DNA of 64,000 bases from Pseudomonas sp. Irchel 3A7 (GCF_900187565.1 NZ_FYED01000016.1:124001-188000); one strand, 5' to 3'; shown: positions 1 through 9,412, counted from the stretch's first letter. The notes: a model not told the origin generated them from the letters alone. Made by a program: numbers and translations.

Positions 1-903
1 ACGCTGCTGCTGTTCTCCAGCAAGGGCAAGGTCTACTGGCTGAAAACCTACGAAATCCCTGAAGCATCCCGTGCGGCCCGTGGTCGTCCGCTGGTCAACC
101 TGCTGCCGCTGGATGACGGTGAATACATCACCACTATGCTGCCGGTCGAGGAATACACCGAAGGTCACTACATCTTCATGGCTACCGCCAACGGTACCGT
201 GAAGAAGACCCCGCTGGAATCCTTCAGCCGTCAGCGCAGCGTCGGTCTGATCGCGCTGGAACTGGACGAAGGCGACGTGCTGATTTCTGCCGCGATCACC
301 GATGGCGAACGTGAAGTCATGTTGTTCTCCGATGGCGGCAAGGTGACGCGCTTCAAGGAATCCGACGTTCGCGCCATGGGCCGTACCGCTCGCGGTGTGC
401 GCGGCATGCGTCTGCCGGAAGGCCAGAAGCTGATTTCCATGCTGATCCCGGAAGAAGGCAGCCAGATCCTCACCGCTTCCGAGCGTGGTTACGGCAAGCG
501 TACGGCGATCACCGAGTTCCCTGAGTACAAGCGTGGCGGCCAGGGCGTTATCGCCATGGTCAGCAACGAGCGTAACGGCCGTCTGGTCGGCGCGGTACAG
601 GTGCTGGACGGCGAGGAGATCATGCTGATTTCCGATCAGGGCACCCTGGTGCGTACCCGTGTCGATGAAGTTTCCAGCCTGGGCCGTAACACCCAGGGTG
701 TGACCCTGATCAAATTGGCCAAGGATGAAACCCTGGTCGGCCTTGAGCGGGTTCAGGAACCGTCGGAAGTCGAGGGTGAAGAGCTCGAAGGTGAAGGTTT
801 TGAAGGTGAAGAGGGTGCCGGGTTTGTCGGTGAGGTCGTGAACGACGACGCCGCCGAAGACCAGCAACTCGACGCCGCTGCTGACGAAGAGCCACAAGAG
901 TAA
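1..903 (+). CDS. gyrA: DNA gyrase subunit A, C-terminal part (5' end outside window)
   Basis: The reading frame is open from base 1, so the gene starts upstream; 300 codons are visible. They encode the C-terminal beta-pinwheel DNA-wrapping domain of GyrA, with the repeated blades typical of the family (for example FSDGGKVTRF, MGRTARGVRGMRL, LTASERGYGKRT, LISDQGTLVRT). The last ~45 residues form a strongly acidic Glu/Asp/Gly tail, usual for gyrase A of gamma-proteobacteria. GyrA cuts and rejoins DNA and, with GyrB, introduces negative supercoils in the nucleoid. It stands directly upstream of serC, the usual Pseudomonas order, but a hairpin terminator and a REPIN separate the two. The catalytic tyrosine lies outside the window. 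Confidence 0.97.
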   Translation, partial: TLLLFSSKGKVYWLKTYEIPEASRAARGRPLVNLLPLDDGEYITTMLPVEEYTEGHYIFMATANGTVKKTPLESFSRQRSVGLIALELDEGDVLISAAITDGEREVMLFSDGGKVTRFKESDVRAMGRTARGVRGMRLPEGQKLISMLIPEEGSQILTASERGYGKRTAITEFPEYKRGGQGVIAMVSNERNGRLVGAVQVLDGEEIMLISDQGTLVRTRVDEVSSLGRNTQGVTLIKLAKDETLVGLERVQEPSEVEGEELEGEGFEGEEGAGFVGEVVNDDAAEDQQLDAAADEEPQE

Positions 904-910
904 GTGGACA

Positions 911-947
911 TGAGGGGGCGGATGAAAATTCGCCCCCTTGTTGTTTG
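911..947 (+). terminator. Rho-independent terminator of gyrA
   Basis: A GC-rich hairpin with stem AGGGGGCGGA/TTCGCCCCCT (one G-U pair) begins 8 bases after the gyrA stop and is followed by a T-rich run (TTGTTGTTTG). Confidence 0.8.
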
Positions 948-981
948 TCCGTACGGAAAATGTCGACACCCATGGATATCC

Positions 982-1073
982 CCTGTGGGAGCGAGCCTGC
1001 TCGCGAAGCAGGCGCCGCGGTATCTCTGAAACACCGCGGTGAAGCATTCGCGAGCAGGCTCGCTCCCACAGGT
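982..1073. repeat. REPIN: two inverted REP units
   Basis: CTGTGGGAGCGAGCCTGC is followed ~50 bases later by its inverse. Each unit is itself a small palindrome (GCGAGC..GCTCGC), and between them lies a second inverted repeat (CCGCGGT/ACCGCGG). This two-unit arrangement is the classic REPIN of fluorescent pseudomonads. It lies between the gyrA terminator and serC. Confidence 0.9.
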
Positions 1074-1153
1074 TGTCTGCTTCAGCAGGGACCCTGTGTC
1101 GATTGATAATGTGATTTATTGCGTGATACCACCAAATCAGAGCGAGATTGGAT

Positions 1154-2239
1154 GTGAGCAAGAGAGCCTATAACTTCTGCGCCGGTCCTGCGGCGCTTCC
1201 CGAAGCTGTCCTGCAGCGCGCCCAGGGTGAACTCCTCGACTGGCACGGCAAGGGCCTGTCGGTCATGGAAATGAGCCATCGCAGTGATGAGTTCGTGTCC
1301 ATTGCCACCAAGGCCGAGCAGGATCTGCGTGATCTGCTGAATATCCCCTCGAACTATAAAGTGCTGTTCCTGCAAGGCGGCGCCAGCCAGCAATTTGCCC
1401 AGATTCCGCTGAACCTGCTGCCCGAAGGTGGCTCTGCCGACTATATCGACACCGGTATCTGGTCCCAGAAAGCCATTGAAGAAGCGTCGCGCTACGGCCA
1501 CGTCAACGTTGCCGCTACCGCCAAGCCCTACGACTATTTCGCCATCCCCGGCCAGAACGAGTGGAAGCTGTCCAAGGACGCGGCCTACGTTCACTACGCG
1601 CCGAACGAAACCATCGGCGGCCTGGAATTCCAGTGGATCCCGGAAACCGGTGATGTTCCGCTGGTGGCCGACATGTCGTCGGACATTCTTTCGCGCCCGA
1701 CGGATGTCTCGCGCTTCGGCATGATCTACGCCGGCGCCCAGAAAAACATCGGCCCGAGCGGCATCGTGGTCAACATCGTTCGCGAAGACCTGCTCGGTCA
1801 CGCCCGTTCCCTGTGCCCGACCATGCTCAACTACAAGATCGCGGCCGATAACGGCTCGATGTACAACACTCCGCCGACCCTGGCCTGGTACCTGTCCGGC
1901 CTGGTATTCGAGTGGCTGAAAGAACAGGGCGGTGTCGAAGCCATCGGCAAGCTCAATGAAGTGAAGCAGCGCACGCTCTACGACTTCATCGATGCCAGCG
2001 GTCTCTACAGCAACCCGATCAACAAGTCGGACCGCTCGTGGATGAACGTGCCGTTCCGCCTGGCGGATGATCGTCTGGACAAGCCGTTCCTGGCGGGCGC
2101 CGACGAACGTGGCCTGCTGAACCTCAAGGGTCACCGTTCCGTGGGCGGCATGCGCGCTTCCATCTATAACGCCGTCGACATCAACGCGATCAACGCGCTG
2201 GTGGCGTACATGGCAGAGTTCGAGAAGGAACACGGCTAA
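1154..2239 (+). CDS. serC: Phosphoserine aminotransferase
   Basis: SerC (361 aa) converts 3-phosphohydroxypyruvate and glutamate to phosphoserine, the second step of serine synthesis, and also acts in the pyridoxal phosphate branch. It is a class V aminotransferase with PLP. The sequence begins MSKRAYNFCAGPAALPE and contains GAQKNIGPSG with the PLP-binding lysine, plus the C-terminal GHRSVGGMRASIYNA. I chose the GTG at 1154 because it gives the standard SerC N-terminus; a TTG two codons upstream is also in frame. The stop TAA overlaps the pheA ATG by one base, so serC–pheA are translationally coupled in one operon. Confidence 0.96.
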   Translation: MSKRAYNFCAGPAALPEAVLQRAQGELLDWHGKGLSVMEMSHRSDEFVSIATKAEQDLRDLLNIPSNYKVLFLQGGASQQFAQIPLNLLPEGGSADYIDTGIWSQKAIEEASRYGHVNVAATAKPYDYFAIPGQNEWKLSKDAAYVHYAPNETIGGLEFQWIPETGDVPLVADMSSDILSRPTDVSRFGMIYAGAQKNIGPSGIVVNIVREDLLGHARSLCPTMLNYKIAADNGSMYNTPPTLAWYLSGLVFEWLKEQGGVEAIGKLNEVKQRTLYDFIDASGLYSNPINKSDRSWMNVPFRLADDRLDKPFLAGADERGLLNLKGHRSVGGMRASIYNAVDINAINALVAYMAEFEKEHG

Positions 2240-3333
2240 TGTCTGAGCAAGAACTCAAGGCACTGCGCCTGCGCATTGATGCCCTGGACGAGAAAGTCCT
2301 GGAGCTGATCAGTGAGCGTGCGCGCTGCGCCCAGGAAGTCGCGCGAGTAAAGATGGCCTCGCTGGCCGAAGGCGAAGTGCCGGTGTTCTATCGTCCTGAG
2401 CGTGAAGCTCAGGTGCTCAAGCGCGTCATGGAGCGCAACCAGGGACCGCTGGGCAACGAAGAGATGGCGCGGTTGTTCCGTGAAATCATGTCCTCGTGCC
2501 TGGCCCTCGAGCAGCCGTTGAAAGTGGCTTACCTCGGCCCGGAAGGCACCTTCACCCAGGCGGCGGCCCTGAAGCACTTTGGTCACGCGGTGATCAGCAA
2601 GCCGATGGCGGCGATCGACGAAGTGTTCCGTGAAGTGGCGGCCGGTGCGGTGAACTTTGGCGTGGTTCCGGTGGAAAACTCCACCGAGGGCGCGGTCAAC
2701 CACACCCTCGACAGCTTCCTCGAACACGACATGGTGATCTGCGGTGAAGTCGAGCTGCGGATTCACCACCACCTGTTGGTCGGTGAAAACACCAAGACCG
2801 ACAGCATCAGTCGTATCTACTCCCACGCCCAGTCCCTGGCCCAGTGCCGCAAGTGGCTGGATGCGCATTACCCGAATGTCGAGCGCGTGGCGGTGTCCAG
2901 CAACGCCGAAGCGGCCAAGCGGGTCAAGGGCGAGTGGAACTCGGCGGCGATTGCCGGCGACATGGCGGCCGGTTTGTACGGGTTGACCCGCCTGGCCGAG
3001 AAAATCGAGGACCGTCCGGATAACTCCACGCGTTTCCTCATGATCGGCAACCAGGAAGTCCCGTCGACCGGCGACGACAAGACCTCGATCATCGTTTCCA
3101 TGAGCAACAAACCCGGTGCGCTCCATGAGTTGCTGGTGCCGTTCCATGATAACGGCATCGACCTGACGCGAATCGAGACCCGTCCGTCGCGCAGCGGTAA
3201 ATGGACCTACGTGTTCTTCATCGACTTTGTCGGCCACCACCGCGATCCGCTGGTAAAAGGTGTGCTGGAAAAGATCAGTCAGGAAGCAGTAGCACTCAAA
3301 GTGCTGGGTTCCTACCCGAAAGCAGTTCTCTAA
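2239..3333 (+). CDS. pheA: Bifunctional chorismate mutase / prephenate dehydratase (P-protein)
   Basis: PheA (364 aa) turns chorismate into prephenate and then phenylpyruvate, the committed route to phenylalanine. Residues ~1–90 form the helical AroQ-type chorismate mutase. Residues ~95–270 form the prephenate dehydratase, with YLGPEGTFTQAA and the catalytic TRF motif in NSTRFLMIG. Residues ~285–360 form an ACT domain with GALHELL and an ETRP motif (ESRP in many relatives), the usual site of feedback inhibition by phenylalanine. It overlaps serC by 1 base and precedes hisC by 12 bases, in the conserved Pseudomonas serC–pheA–hisC–tyrA/aroA–cmk operon. Confidence 0.96.
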   Translation: MSEQELKALRLRIDALDEKVLELISERARCAQEVARVKMASLAEGEVPVFYRPEREAQVLKRVMERNQGPLGNEEMARLFREIMSSCLALEQPLKVAYLGPEGTFTQAAALKHFGHAVISKPMAAIDEVFREVAAGAVNFGVVPVENSTEGAVNHTLDSFLEHDMVICGEVELRIHHHLLVGENTKTDSISRIYSHAQSLAQCRKWLDAHYPNVERVAVSSNAEAAKRVKGEWNSAAIAGDMAAGLYGLTRLAEKIEDRPDNSTRFLMIGNQEVPSTGDDKTSIIVSMSNKPGALHELLVPFHDNGIDLTRIETRPSRSGKWTYVFFIDFVGHHRDPLVKGVLEKISQEAVALKVLGSYPKAVL

Positions 3334-3345
3334 GGGCGGTAGCAA

Positions 3346-4458
3346 ATGAGTGGCAATTTCCTCGCTCTGGCACAGCCGGGCGTGCAACAACTTTCGCCTT
3401 ACGTTCCAGGCAAGCCCGTGGACGAACTGGCGCGCGAGCTGGATATTGATCCGGCCAGCATCGTCAAACTGGCGAGCAACGAAAACCCGCTGGGCGCCAG
3501 CCCCAAGGCATTGGCGGCCATCCGCGAAGAGCTGGCCGAGTTGACCCGCTATCCTGACGGCAACGGGTTCGCGCTCAAGACCCTGCTGGCTGAGCAATGC
3601 CGTGTCGAGCTTAATCAGGTGACCTTGGGCAACGGCTCCAATGACATCCTTGAATTGGTTGCGCGTGCCTATCTGGCGCCAGGCCTGAATGCGGTGTTCA
3701 GCGAACATGCGTTTGCGGTCTATCCGATCGTGACTCAGGCGGTGGGTGCCCAGGCCAAGGTGATCCCGGCCAAAAACTGGGGTCATGACCTGCCGGCGAT
3801 GCTCGCGGCGATCGATGCCAATACCCGTGTGGTGTTCATCGCCAACCCGAATAACCCGACCGGGACCTGGTTTGATACCGAGGCACTGGACGAATTCCTG
3901 CAGGACGTTCCGGAGCACGTGCTGGTGGTGCTGGACGAGGCTTACATTGAGTACGCCGAAGGCAGCGACTTGCCGGACGGCCTGGATTTCCTGGCTGCCT
4001 ACCCGAATCTGCTGGTTTCGCGCACCTTCTCCAAGGCTTATGGTTTGGCGGCGCTGCGTGTCGGTTATGGCTTGTCCACCGCCGTGGTCGCCGACGTGCT
4101 GAACCGCGTGCGTCAGCCATTCAACGTCAATAGCCTGGCCCTGGCCGCTGCCTGCGCCGCACTGCAGGACGCCGAGTACCTGGCTGAAAGCCGTCGCCTG
4201 AACGAAGCCGGCATGCAACAACTGGAAGCGGGTTTCCGTGAGTTGGGGTTGAGCTGGATTCCTTCCAAAGGCAACTTCATTTGTGTCGATGTCGGGCGCG
4301 AAGCCGCTCCCGTGTTCCAGGGCTTGCTGCGCGAAGGCGTGATCGTGCGTCCGGTGGCCAACTACGGCCTGCCGAATCACTTGCGCATCACCATTGGACT
4401 GCCAGCGGAAAACAGCCGCTTCCTTGAGGCGCTGACCAAGGTTCTGGCTCGTGGTTGA
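3346..4458 (+). CDS. hisC: Histidinol-phosphate aminotransferase (HisC2 type)
   Basis: This 370-aa fold-type I PLP aminotransferase carries SNENPLG, NPNNPTGTW, DEAYIEY and the lysine-containing SRTFSKAYGLAALRVGYG. HisC converts imidazole-acetol phosphate to histidinol phosphate. Copies in this aromatic operon are often called hisC2 and in some bacteria also transaminate phenylpyruvate or 4-hydroxyphenylpyruvate. Its place between pheA and tyrA makes a dual role in aromatic amino acid synthesis plausible, which is inference. An AGGG-like ribosome site lies just upstream, and the 3' end overlaps the next gene by 8 bases if that gene starts at its GTG. Confidence 0.92.
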   Translation: MSGNFLALAQPGVQQLSPYVPGKPVDELARELDIDPASIVKLASNENPLGASPKALAAIREELAELTRYPDGNGFALKTLLAEQCRVELNQVTLGNGSNDILELVARAYLAPGLNAVFSEHAFAVYPIVTQAVGAQAKVIPAKNWGHDLPAMLAAIDANTRVVFIANPNNPTGTWFDTEALDEFLQDVPEHVLVVLDEAYIEYAEGSDLPDGLDFLAAYPNLLVSRTFSKAYGLAALRVGYGLSTAVVADVLNRVRQPFNVNSLALAAACAALQDAEYLAESRRLNEAGMQQLEAGFRELGLSWIPSKGNFICVDVGREAAPVFQGLLREGVIVRPVANYGLPNHLRITIGLPAENSRFLEALTKVLARG

Positions 4459-6694
4459 TGTCACTGCGTTGCAATCTGCTGAACCTATGATCGGGCGCCT
4501 GGTGGTGGTCGGTCTGGGGTTGATCGGCGGTTCGTTTGCCAAGGGTTTGCGTGAAAGTGGCCTGTGCCACGAAGTGGTCGGGGTCGATCTCGATCCGCAG
4601 TCGCGCAAGCTGGCGGTTGAGCTGGGCGTGGTGGATCGCTGTGAAGACGACCTGGCAGTGGCTTGCCAGGGTGCCGACGTTATCCAGTTGGCGGTGCCGA
4701 TCCTCGCCATGGAAAAACTGCTGGCTCGGCTGGCAGGCATGAATCTGGGTGGGGCGATCCTGACCGACGTCGGCAGTGCCAAGGGTAATGTCGTGCGTGC
4801 CGCTACCGAAGCGTTTGGCGGCATGCCGTCGCGTTTCGTGCCGGGGCACCCGATTGCCGGTTCCGAGCAGAGTGGGGTGGAAGCCTCCAATGCCGAGCTG
4901 TTTCGCCGTCATAAAGTGATTCTGACGCCGCTGGACCAGACCGATCCGACAGCCTTGGCAGTGGTCGACCGCTTGTGGCGCGAATTGGGCGCCGATGTCG
5001 AGCACATGCAGGTCGAGCGCCACGATGAAGTGTTGGCGGCAACCAGCCATTTGCCGCACTTGCTGGCGTTCGGCTTGGTCGATTCATTGGCCAAGCGCAA
5101 TGAAAACCTTGAGATCTTCCGTTACGCTGCGGGCGGTTTCCGCGATTTCACAAGAATCGCCGGAAGCGACCCGGTGATGTGGCACGACATTTTCCTCGCT
5201 AACCGCGAGGCTGTCCTGCGCACACTCGATACATTTCGCAGCGACCTCGACGCCTTGCGCGACGCGGTCGATGCAGGGGATGGGCACCAATTGTTGGGCG
5301 TTTTCACTCGCGCCCGGGTTGCCCGCGAGCATTTCAGTAAAATCCTGGCCCGCAGGGCCTATGTGGACGCTATGAATTCCAACGATCTGATTTTCCTGGC
5401 TCAACCTGGTGGCCGCCTGTCCGGTCGGATTCGCGTACCGGGTGACAAATCGATTTCCCACCGTTCGATCATGCTTGGCTCCCTGGCCGAAGGCGTCACC
5501 GAAGTGGAAGGTTTCCTCGAGGGCGAAGACGCCCTGGCGACGCTTCAGGCTTTCCGTGACATGGGCGTCGTGATTGAAGGTCCGCACCACGGTCGCGTGA
5601 CCATTCACGGCGTCGGCCTGCATGGCCTGAAGCCTGCGCCGGGTCCGATCTATCTGGGCAACTCGGGTACTTCGATGCGCCTGCTGTCCGGCCTGCTGGC
5701 CGCGCAGAACTTCGATAGCACCCTGACCGGCGACGCTTCGCTGTCCAAGCGCCCGATGAATCGCGTGGCCAATCCACTGCGTGAAATGGGTGCCGTGATC
5801 GAAACCGCTGCAGAAGGTCGTCCACCGATGACCATCCGGGGCGGCAACAAGCTCAAAGGCCTGACCTACACCATGCCAATGGCCAGTGCCCAGGTTAAAT
5901 CCTGCCTGCTGCTGGCGGGTCTGTACGCCGATGGCAAAACCACCGTGACCGAGCCTGCCCCGACCCGTGACCATACCGAGCGCATGCTGCGCGGTTTCGG
6001 CTACCCGGTCACCGTCAATGGCGCTACCGCGTCGGTCGAATCCGGCAACAAGCTGACGGCGACCCACATCGAAGTGCCGGGCGACATCTCGTCGTCGGCG
6101 TTCTTCCTGGTGGCCGCATCGATCGCCGAAGGTTCGGAGCTGGTGCTCGAACACGTCGGCATCAACCCGACCCGCACCGGGGTGATCGACATCCTGCGTC
6201 TGATGGGCGCTGACATCACCCTGGAAAACCAGCGTGAAGTCGGCGGCGAGCCGGTGGCTGACCTGCGTGTGCGGGCAGCTAAACTCAAAGGTATCGAGAT
6301 TCCGGAAGAACTGGTGCCATTGGCCATCGACGAATTCCCGGTGCTGTTCGTGGCTGCCGCCTGCGCTGAAGGGCGTACCGTGCTGCGTGGCGCCGAAGAG
6401 CTGCGGGTCAAGGAATCGGACCGTATCCAGGTCATGGCGGATGGTCTGCTGGCGCTGGGCGTCAAGTGCGAACCGACGCCGGACGGCATCATTATCGATG
6501 GCGGCCTGATCGGTGGCGGCGAAGTGCACGGTCACGGCGATCACCGGATTGCCATGGCGTTCAGTGTTGCCTCGCTGCGTGCCTCTGCGCCGATCCGCAT
6601 CCATGATTGCGCCAACGTCGCGACGTCGTTTCCCAACTTCCTCGCGCTGTGCGCGCAGGTCGGTATTCGCGTTGCCCAAGAGGCTCAGTCGTGA
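4451..6694 (+). CDS. aroA: Fused prephenate dehydrogenase / EPSP synthase (TyrA–AroA)
   Basis: One frame of 747 codons holds two enzymes. The N-terminal ~300 residues are TyrA: NAD motif VVGLGLIGGSF, then GHPIAGSEQSG; it oxidises prephenate to 4-hydroxyphenylpyruvate. From about residue 308 (MNSNDLIFLAQ) follows EPSP synthase: RVPGDKSISHRS, GNSGTSMRLLSG, RVKESDRI and DHRIAMAF; it joins phosphoenolpyruvate to shikimate-3-phosphate. This fusion is known in Pseudomonas. The GTG at 4451 has AAGG 9 bases upstream; an ATG at 4487 (MIGRLVVVG, 735 aa) is the alternative start and has no clear ribosome site. The stop overlaps cmk (GTGA). Confidence 0.94.
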   Translation: MVDVTALQSAEPMIGRLVVVGLGLIGGSFAKGLRESGLCHEVVGVDLDPQSRKLAVELGVVDRCEDDLAVACQGADVIQLAVPILAMEKLLARLAGMNLGGAILTDVGSAKGNVVRAATEAFGGMPSRFVPGHPIAGSEQSGVEASNAELFRRHKVILTPLDQTDPTALAVVDRLWRELGADVEHMQVERHDEVLAATSHLPHLLAFGLVDSLAKRNENLEIFRYAAGGFRDFTRIAGSDPVMWHDIFLANREAVLRTLDTFRSDLDALRDAVDAGDGHQLLGVFTRARVAREHFSKILARRAYVDAMNSNDLIFLAQPGGRLSGRIRVPGDKSISHRSIMLGSLAEGVTEVEGFLEGEDALATLQAFRDMGVVIEGPHHGRVTIHGVGLHGLKPAPGPIYLGNSGTSMRLLSGLLAAQNFDSTLTGDASLSKRPMNRVANPLREMGAVIETAAEGRPPMTIRGGNKLKGLTYTMPMASAQVKSCLLLAGLYADGKTTVTEPAPTRDHTERMLRGFGYPVTVNGATASVESGNKLTATHIEVPGDISSSAFFLVAASIAEGSELVLEHVGINPTRTGVIDILRLMGADITLENQREVGGEPVADLRVRAAKLKGIEIPEELVPLAIDEFPVLFVAAACAEGRTVLRGAEELRVKESDRIQVMADGLLALGVKCEPTPDGIIIDGGLIGGGEVHGHGDHRIAMAFSVASLRASAPIRIHDCANVATSFPNFLALCAQVGIRVAQEAQS

Positions 6695-7380
6695 AAAACA
6701 TTGCACCGGTCATCACCATTGATGGGCCAAGCGGCTCCGGAAAAGGCACCGTCGCCGGGATACTGGCCAAGCGCCTGGGCTGGAACCTGCTGGACTCCGG
6801 TGCGCTTTATCGGTTGCTGGCGTTCGCCGCGCATAACCATGGCGTCGACCTGACCAATGAAGAGTTGCTGAAAAAACTGGCCGCTCATCTGGATGTGCAG
6901 TTCATTGCGGCGACCGACGGTCAGTTGCAGCGCATCATTCTGGAAGGCGACGAAGTCAGCGACGTGATCCGTACGGAAAGCGTCGGTTCGGGTGCCTCCC
7001 AGGTGGCTGCATTGCCTGCGGTGCGCGAGGCGCTGCTGCAGCGCCAGCGCGCCTTTCAAGAGGCGCCGGGCCTGGTGGCCGATGGGCGTGACATGGGCAC
7101 GGTGGTTTTTCCGGATGCGCCGCTGAAGATTTTCCTCACTGCCAGTGCCGAGGAGCGTGCGCGCCGTCGATACTTGCAGTTGAAGGGCAAAGTCGATGGT
7201 GTTAGTCTGTCGAGTCTGCTAGATGAGATACGTGCGCGCGATGAGCGTGACACCCAGCGAGCGGTAGCCCCGCTCAAGCCGGCGGCTGACGCCATACAGC
7301 TGGATTCCACGGAATTATCCATCGACCAGGTGCTGGAACGCATCATGAGCGAGATCGCCATTCGCGATATCGCCGGGTGA
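6691..7380 (+). CDS. cmk: Cytidylate kinase
   Basis: Cmk (229 aa) phosphorylates CMP and dCMP with ATP in nucleotide salvage. The P-loop DGPSGSGKGTVAG starts at about residue 10; LLDSGALYR and GRDMGTVVFPDA are also family signatures, as is the RDERDTQR lid region. The GTG at 6691 overlaps the tyrA/aroA stop (GTGA) and gives the normal family length; frames extending further upstream only read through aroA. In gamma-proteobacteria cmk is nearly always followed by rpsA, as here. Confidence 0.95.
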   Translation: MKNIAPVITIDGPSGSGKGTVAGILAKRLGWNLLDSGALYRLLAFAAHNHGVDLTNEELLKKLAAHLDVQFIAATDGQLQRIILEGDEVSDVIRTESVGSGASQVAALPAVREALLQRQRAFQEAPGLVADGRDMGTVVFPDAPLKIFLTASAEERARRRYLQLKGKVDGVSLSSLLDEIRARDERDTQRAVAPLKPAADAIQLDSTELSIDQVLERIMSEIAIRDIAG

Positions 7381-7499
7381 CCAAGAGGGCCGCAGGGGAC
7401 CAGTCATAGTCCTGTGGCGCTTCTTTTAAATGAAACTAACCCACATCGTCTGGGATGTGGAGATGGGCGTATTCTTCGCCCTCATCAACAGGAATTAAA
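7381..7499 (+). promoter_or_regulatory. Structured rpsA leader with attenuator-like hairpin
   Basis: Three hairpins lie between cmk and rpsA. The first (7389–7418, GCCGCA..GGAC/GTCC..TGTGGC) is followed by a short T-rich stretch and could end part of the cmk transcripts. The second is CCACATC/GATGTGG (7441–7460). The third is GATGGGCG/CGCCCTCATC (7462–7486), directly before the ribosome site AGGA. From the literature, gamma-proteobacterial rpsA leaders form several hairpins through which S1 represses its own translation; I infer the same here from position and shape. Confidence 0.55.
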
Positions 7500-9194
7500 A
7501 TGAGCGAAAGCTTTGCGGAACTCTTTGAAGAAAGCCTAAAGACCCTGAACCTTCAGGCAGGCTCCATCATCACCGGTGTTATCGTTGATATCGATTACCA
7601 GGCTCGCTGGGTAACCGTTCACGCTGGCCTGAAGTCCGAAGCACTGATCCCGCTGGAGCAGTTCTACAACGACGCTGGCGAACTGAACATCAACGTCGGT
7701 GACGAAGTTCACGTTGCTCTGGACTCGGTTGAAGACGGTTTCGGTGAAACCAAGCTGTCCCGTGAAAAAGCCAAGCGCGCTGAATGCTGGATCGTTCTGG
7801 AAGCAGCCTTCGCAGCCGAAGAAGTGGTCAAGGGCGTTATCAACGGTAAGGTTAAAGGCGGCTTCACTGTCGACGTTAACGGCATCCGTGCGTTCCTGCC
7901 AGGTTCTCTGGTTGACGTCCGTCCAGTGCGCGACACCACGCACCTGGAAGGCAAAGAGCTGGAATTCAAGGTCATCAAACTCGACCAGAAGCGCAACAAC
8001 GTTGTCGTTTCCCGTCGCAGCGTCCTGGAAGCCGAGAACTCCGCCGAGCGCGAAGCTCTGCTGGAATCCCTGCAGGAAGGCCAACAAGTCAAAGGTATCG
8101 TCAAGAACCTCACCGATTACGGCGCATTCGTCGATCTGGGTGGCGTCGATGGCCTGCTGCACATTACCGATATGGCTTGGAAGCGTATCAAGCATCCTTC
8201 CGAAATCGTCAACGTTGGCGACGAGATCGATGTCAAGGTTCTGAAGTACGATCGCGAGCGCAATCGTGTTTCCCTGGGCCTCAAGCAACTGGGCGAAGAT
8301 CCATGGGTTGCTATCAAAGCCCGTTACCCAGAAAGCACTCGCGTTACCGCTCGTGTAACCAACCTGACCGACTACGGCTGCTTCGCTGAGCTGGAAGAAG
8401 GCGTTGAAGGTCTGGTACACGTTTCCGAAATGGACTGGACCAACAAGAACATCCACCCTTCGAAAGTCGTACAAGTCGGCGACGAAGTGGAAGTTATGGT
8501 TCTGGACATCGACGAAGAGCGTCGTCGTATCTCCCTGGGCATCAAGCAGTGCAAGTCGAACCCATGGGAAGACTTCTCTGGCCAGTTCAACAAGGGCGAT
8601 AAAATCTCCGGCACCATCAAGTCGATCACCGATTTCGGTATCTTCATTGGTCTGGACGGCGGCATCGACGGTCTGGTTCACCTGTCCGACATCTCCTGGA
8701 ACGAAGTGGGCGAAGAAGCCGTACGCCGCTTCAAGAAGGGCGACGAGCTGGACACCGTTATCCTGTCGGTTGACCCAGAGCGCGAGCGCATCTCCCTGGG
8801 TATCAAGCAACTGGAAAGCGATCCGTTCTCCGAGTACGTTCAAGAGAACGACAAAGGCGCCATCGTTAAAGGCATCGTGAAGGAAGTTGACGCTAAAGGC
8901 GCCATCATCACTCTGGCCGACGATATCGAAGCAACTCTGAAAGCCTCCGAAATCAGCCGTGACCGCGTTGAAGATGCGCGTAACGTTCTGAAAGAAGGCG
9001 AAGAAGTAGAAGCCAAGATCATCAGCGTTGACCGCAAGAGCCGTGTAATCCAGCTCTCGATCAAGTCGAAAGACGTTGAAGACGAAAAAGAAGCCATCCA
9101 GAGCCTGCGCGACAAGCCAGTAGCTACGGATGCTCCAGTAGCCACCACTCTGGGTGACCTGCTGCGTGCTGCACAAGCGGAAAAACAGAACTAA
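7500..9194 (+). CDS. rpsA: 30S ribosomal protein S1
   Basis: RpsA (564 aa) helps the ribosome bind and unfold mRNA. It contains six S1 (OB-fold) repeats; the central ones are the clearest, with recurrent motifs such as GIVKNLTDYGAFVDLGGVDG, VEGLVHVSEMDW and RISLGIKQ. The start is the ATG at 7500 (MSESFAELFEESLK) preceded by AGGA; the in-frame codons upstream belong to the leader. Codon use is that of a highly expressed gene. It has its own leader and a strong terminator downstream. Confidence 0.97.
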   Translation: MSESFAELFEESLKTLNLQAGSIITGVIVDIDYQARWVTVHAGLKSEALIPLEQFYNDAGELNINVGDEVHVALDSVEDGFGETKLSREKAKRAECWIVLEAAFAAEEVVKGVINGKVKGGFTVDVNGIRAFLPGSLVDVRPVRDTTHLEGKELEFKVIKLDQKRNNVVVSRRSVLEAENSAEREALLESLQEGQQVKGIVKNLTDYGAFVDLGGVDGLLHITDMAWKRIKHPSEIVNVGDEIDVKVLKYDRERNRVSLGLKQLGEDPWVAIKARYPESTRVTARVTNLTDYGCFAELEEGVEGLVHVSEMDWTNKNIHPSKVVQVGDEVEVMVLDIDEERRRISLGIKQCKSNPWEDFSGQFNKGDKISGTIKSITDFGIFIGLDGGIDGLVHLSDISWNEVGEEAVRRFKKGDELDTVILSVDPERERISLGIKQLESDPFSEYVQENDKGAIVKGIVKEVDAKGAIITLADDIEATLKASEISRDRVEDARNVLKEGEEVEAKIISVDRKSRVIQLSIKSKDVEDEKEAIQSLRDKPVATDAPVATTLGDLLRAAQAEKQN

Positions 9195-9209
9195 GTTCTG
9201 ACTTTCTGT

Positions 9210-9240
9210 AAAAAAGGGCGACTTCGGTCGCCCTTTTTTG
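9210..9240 (+). terminator. Rho-independent terminator of rpsA
   Basis: Stem GGGCGAC, loop TTCG, stem GTCGCCC, flanked by an A-run and followed by six Ts, starting 15 bases after the rpsA stop. The A/T flanks make it potentially bidirectional. Confidence 0.93.
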
Positions 9241-9412
9241 TGCCTGGAATTTGACCGGGGTCTTAGGGTGTATGGCCTGGCTTCGGTTGAGCTTGAAACA
9301 AATGGCCGTTAAAGGATGTCTCTTTCTTTAACGGGATCAATCGCTTAATTACAGCTAGTCTTTATTCTGAAGCGAACGGCGGTCGGGCTGAGCGCCTGGC
9401 ATAAGGAAGTGA

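Noticed and set aside
2236..4890. 884-codon open frame on the minus strand across pheA, hisC and tyrA
   Set aside because: It is the mirror of high-GC codon use in three well-identified genes, has no ribosome site and no family likeness.
5084..6706. Minus-strand frame of 540 codons opposite aroA
   Set aside because: Shadow of the GC-rich aroA part; no start signal and no recognisable domain.
7536..9176. Long minus-strand frame opposite rpsA
   Set aside because: Antisense of the S1 repeats; low complexity typical of a shadow frame.
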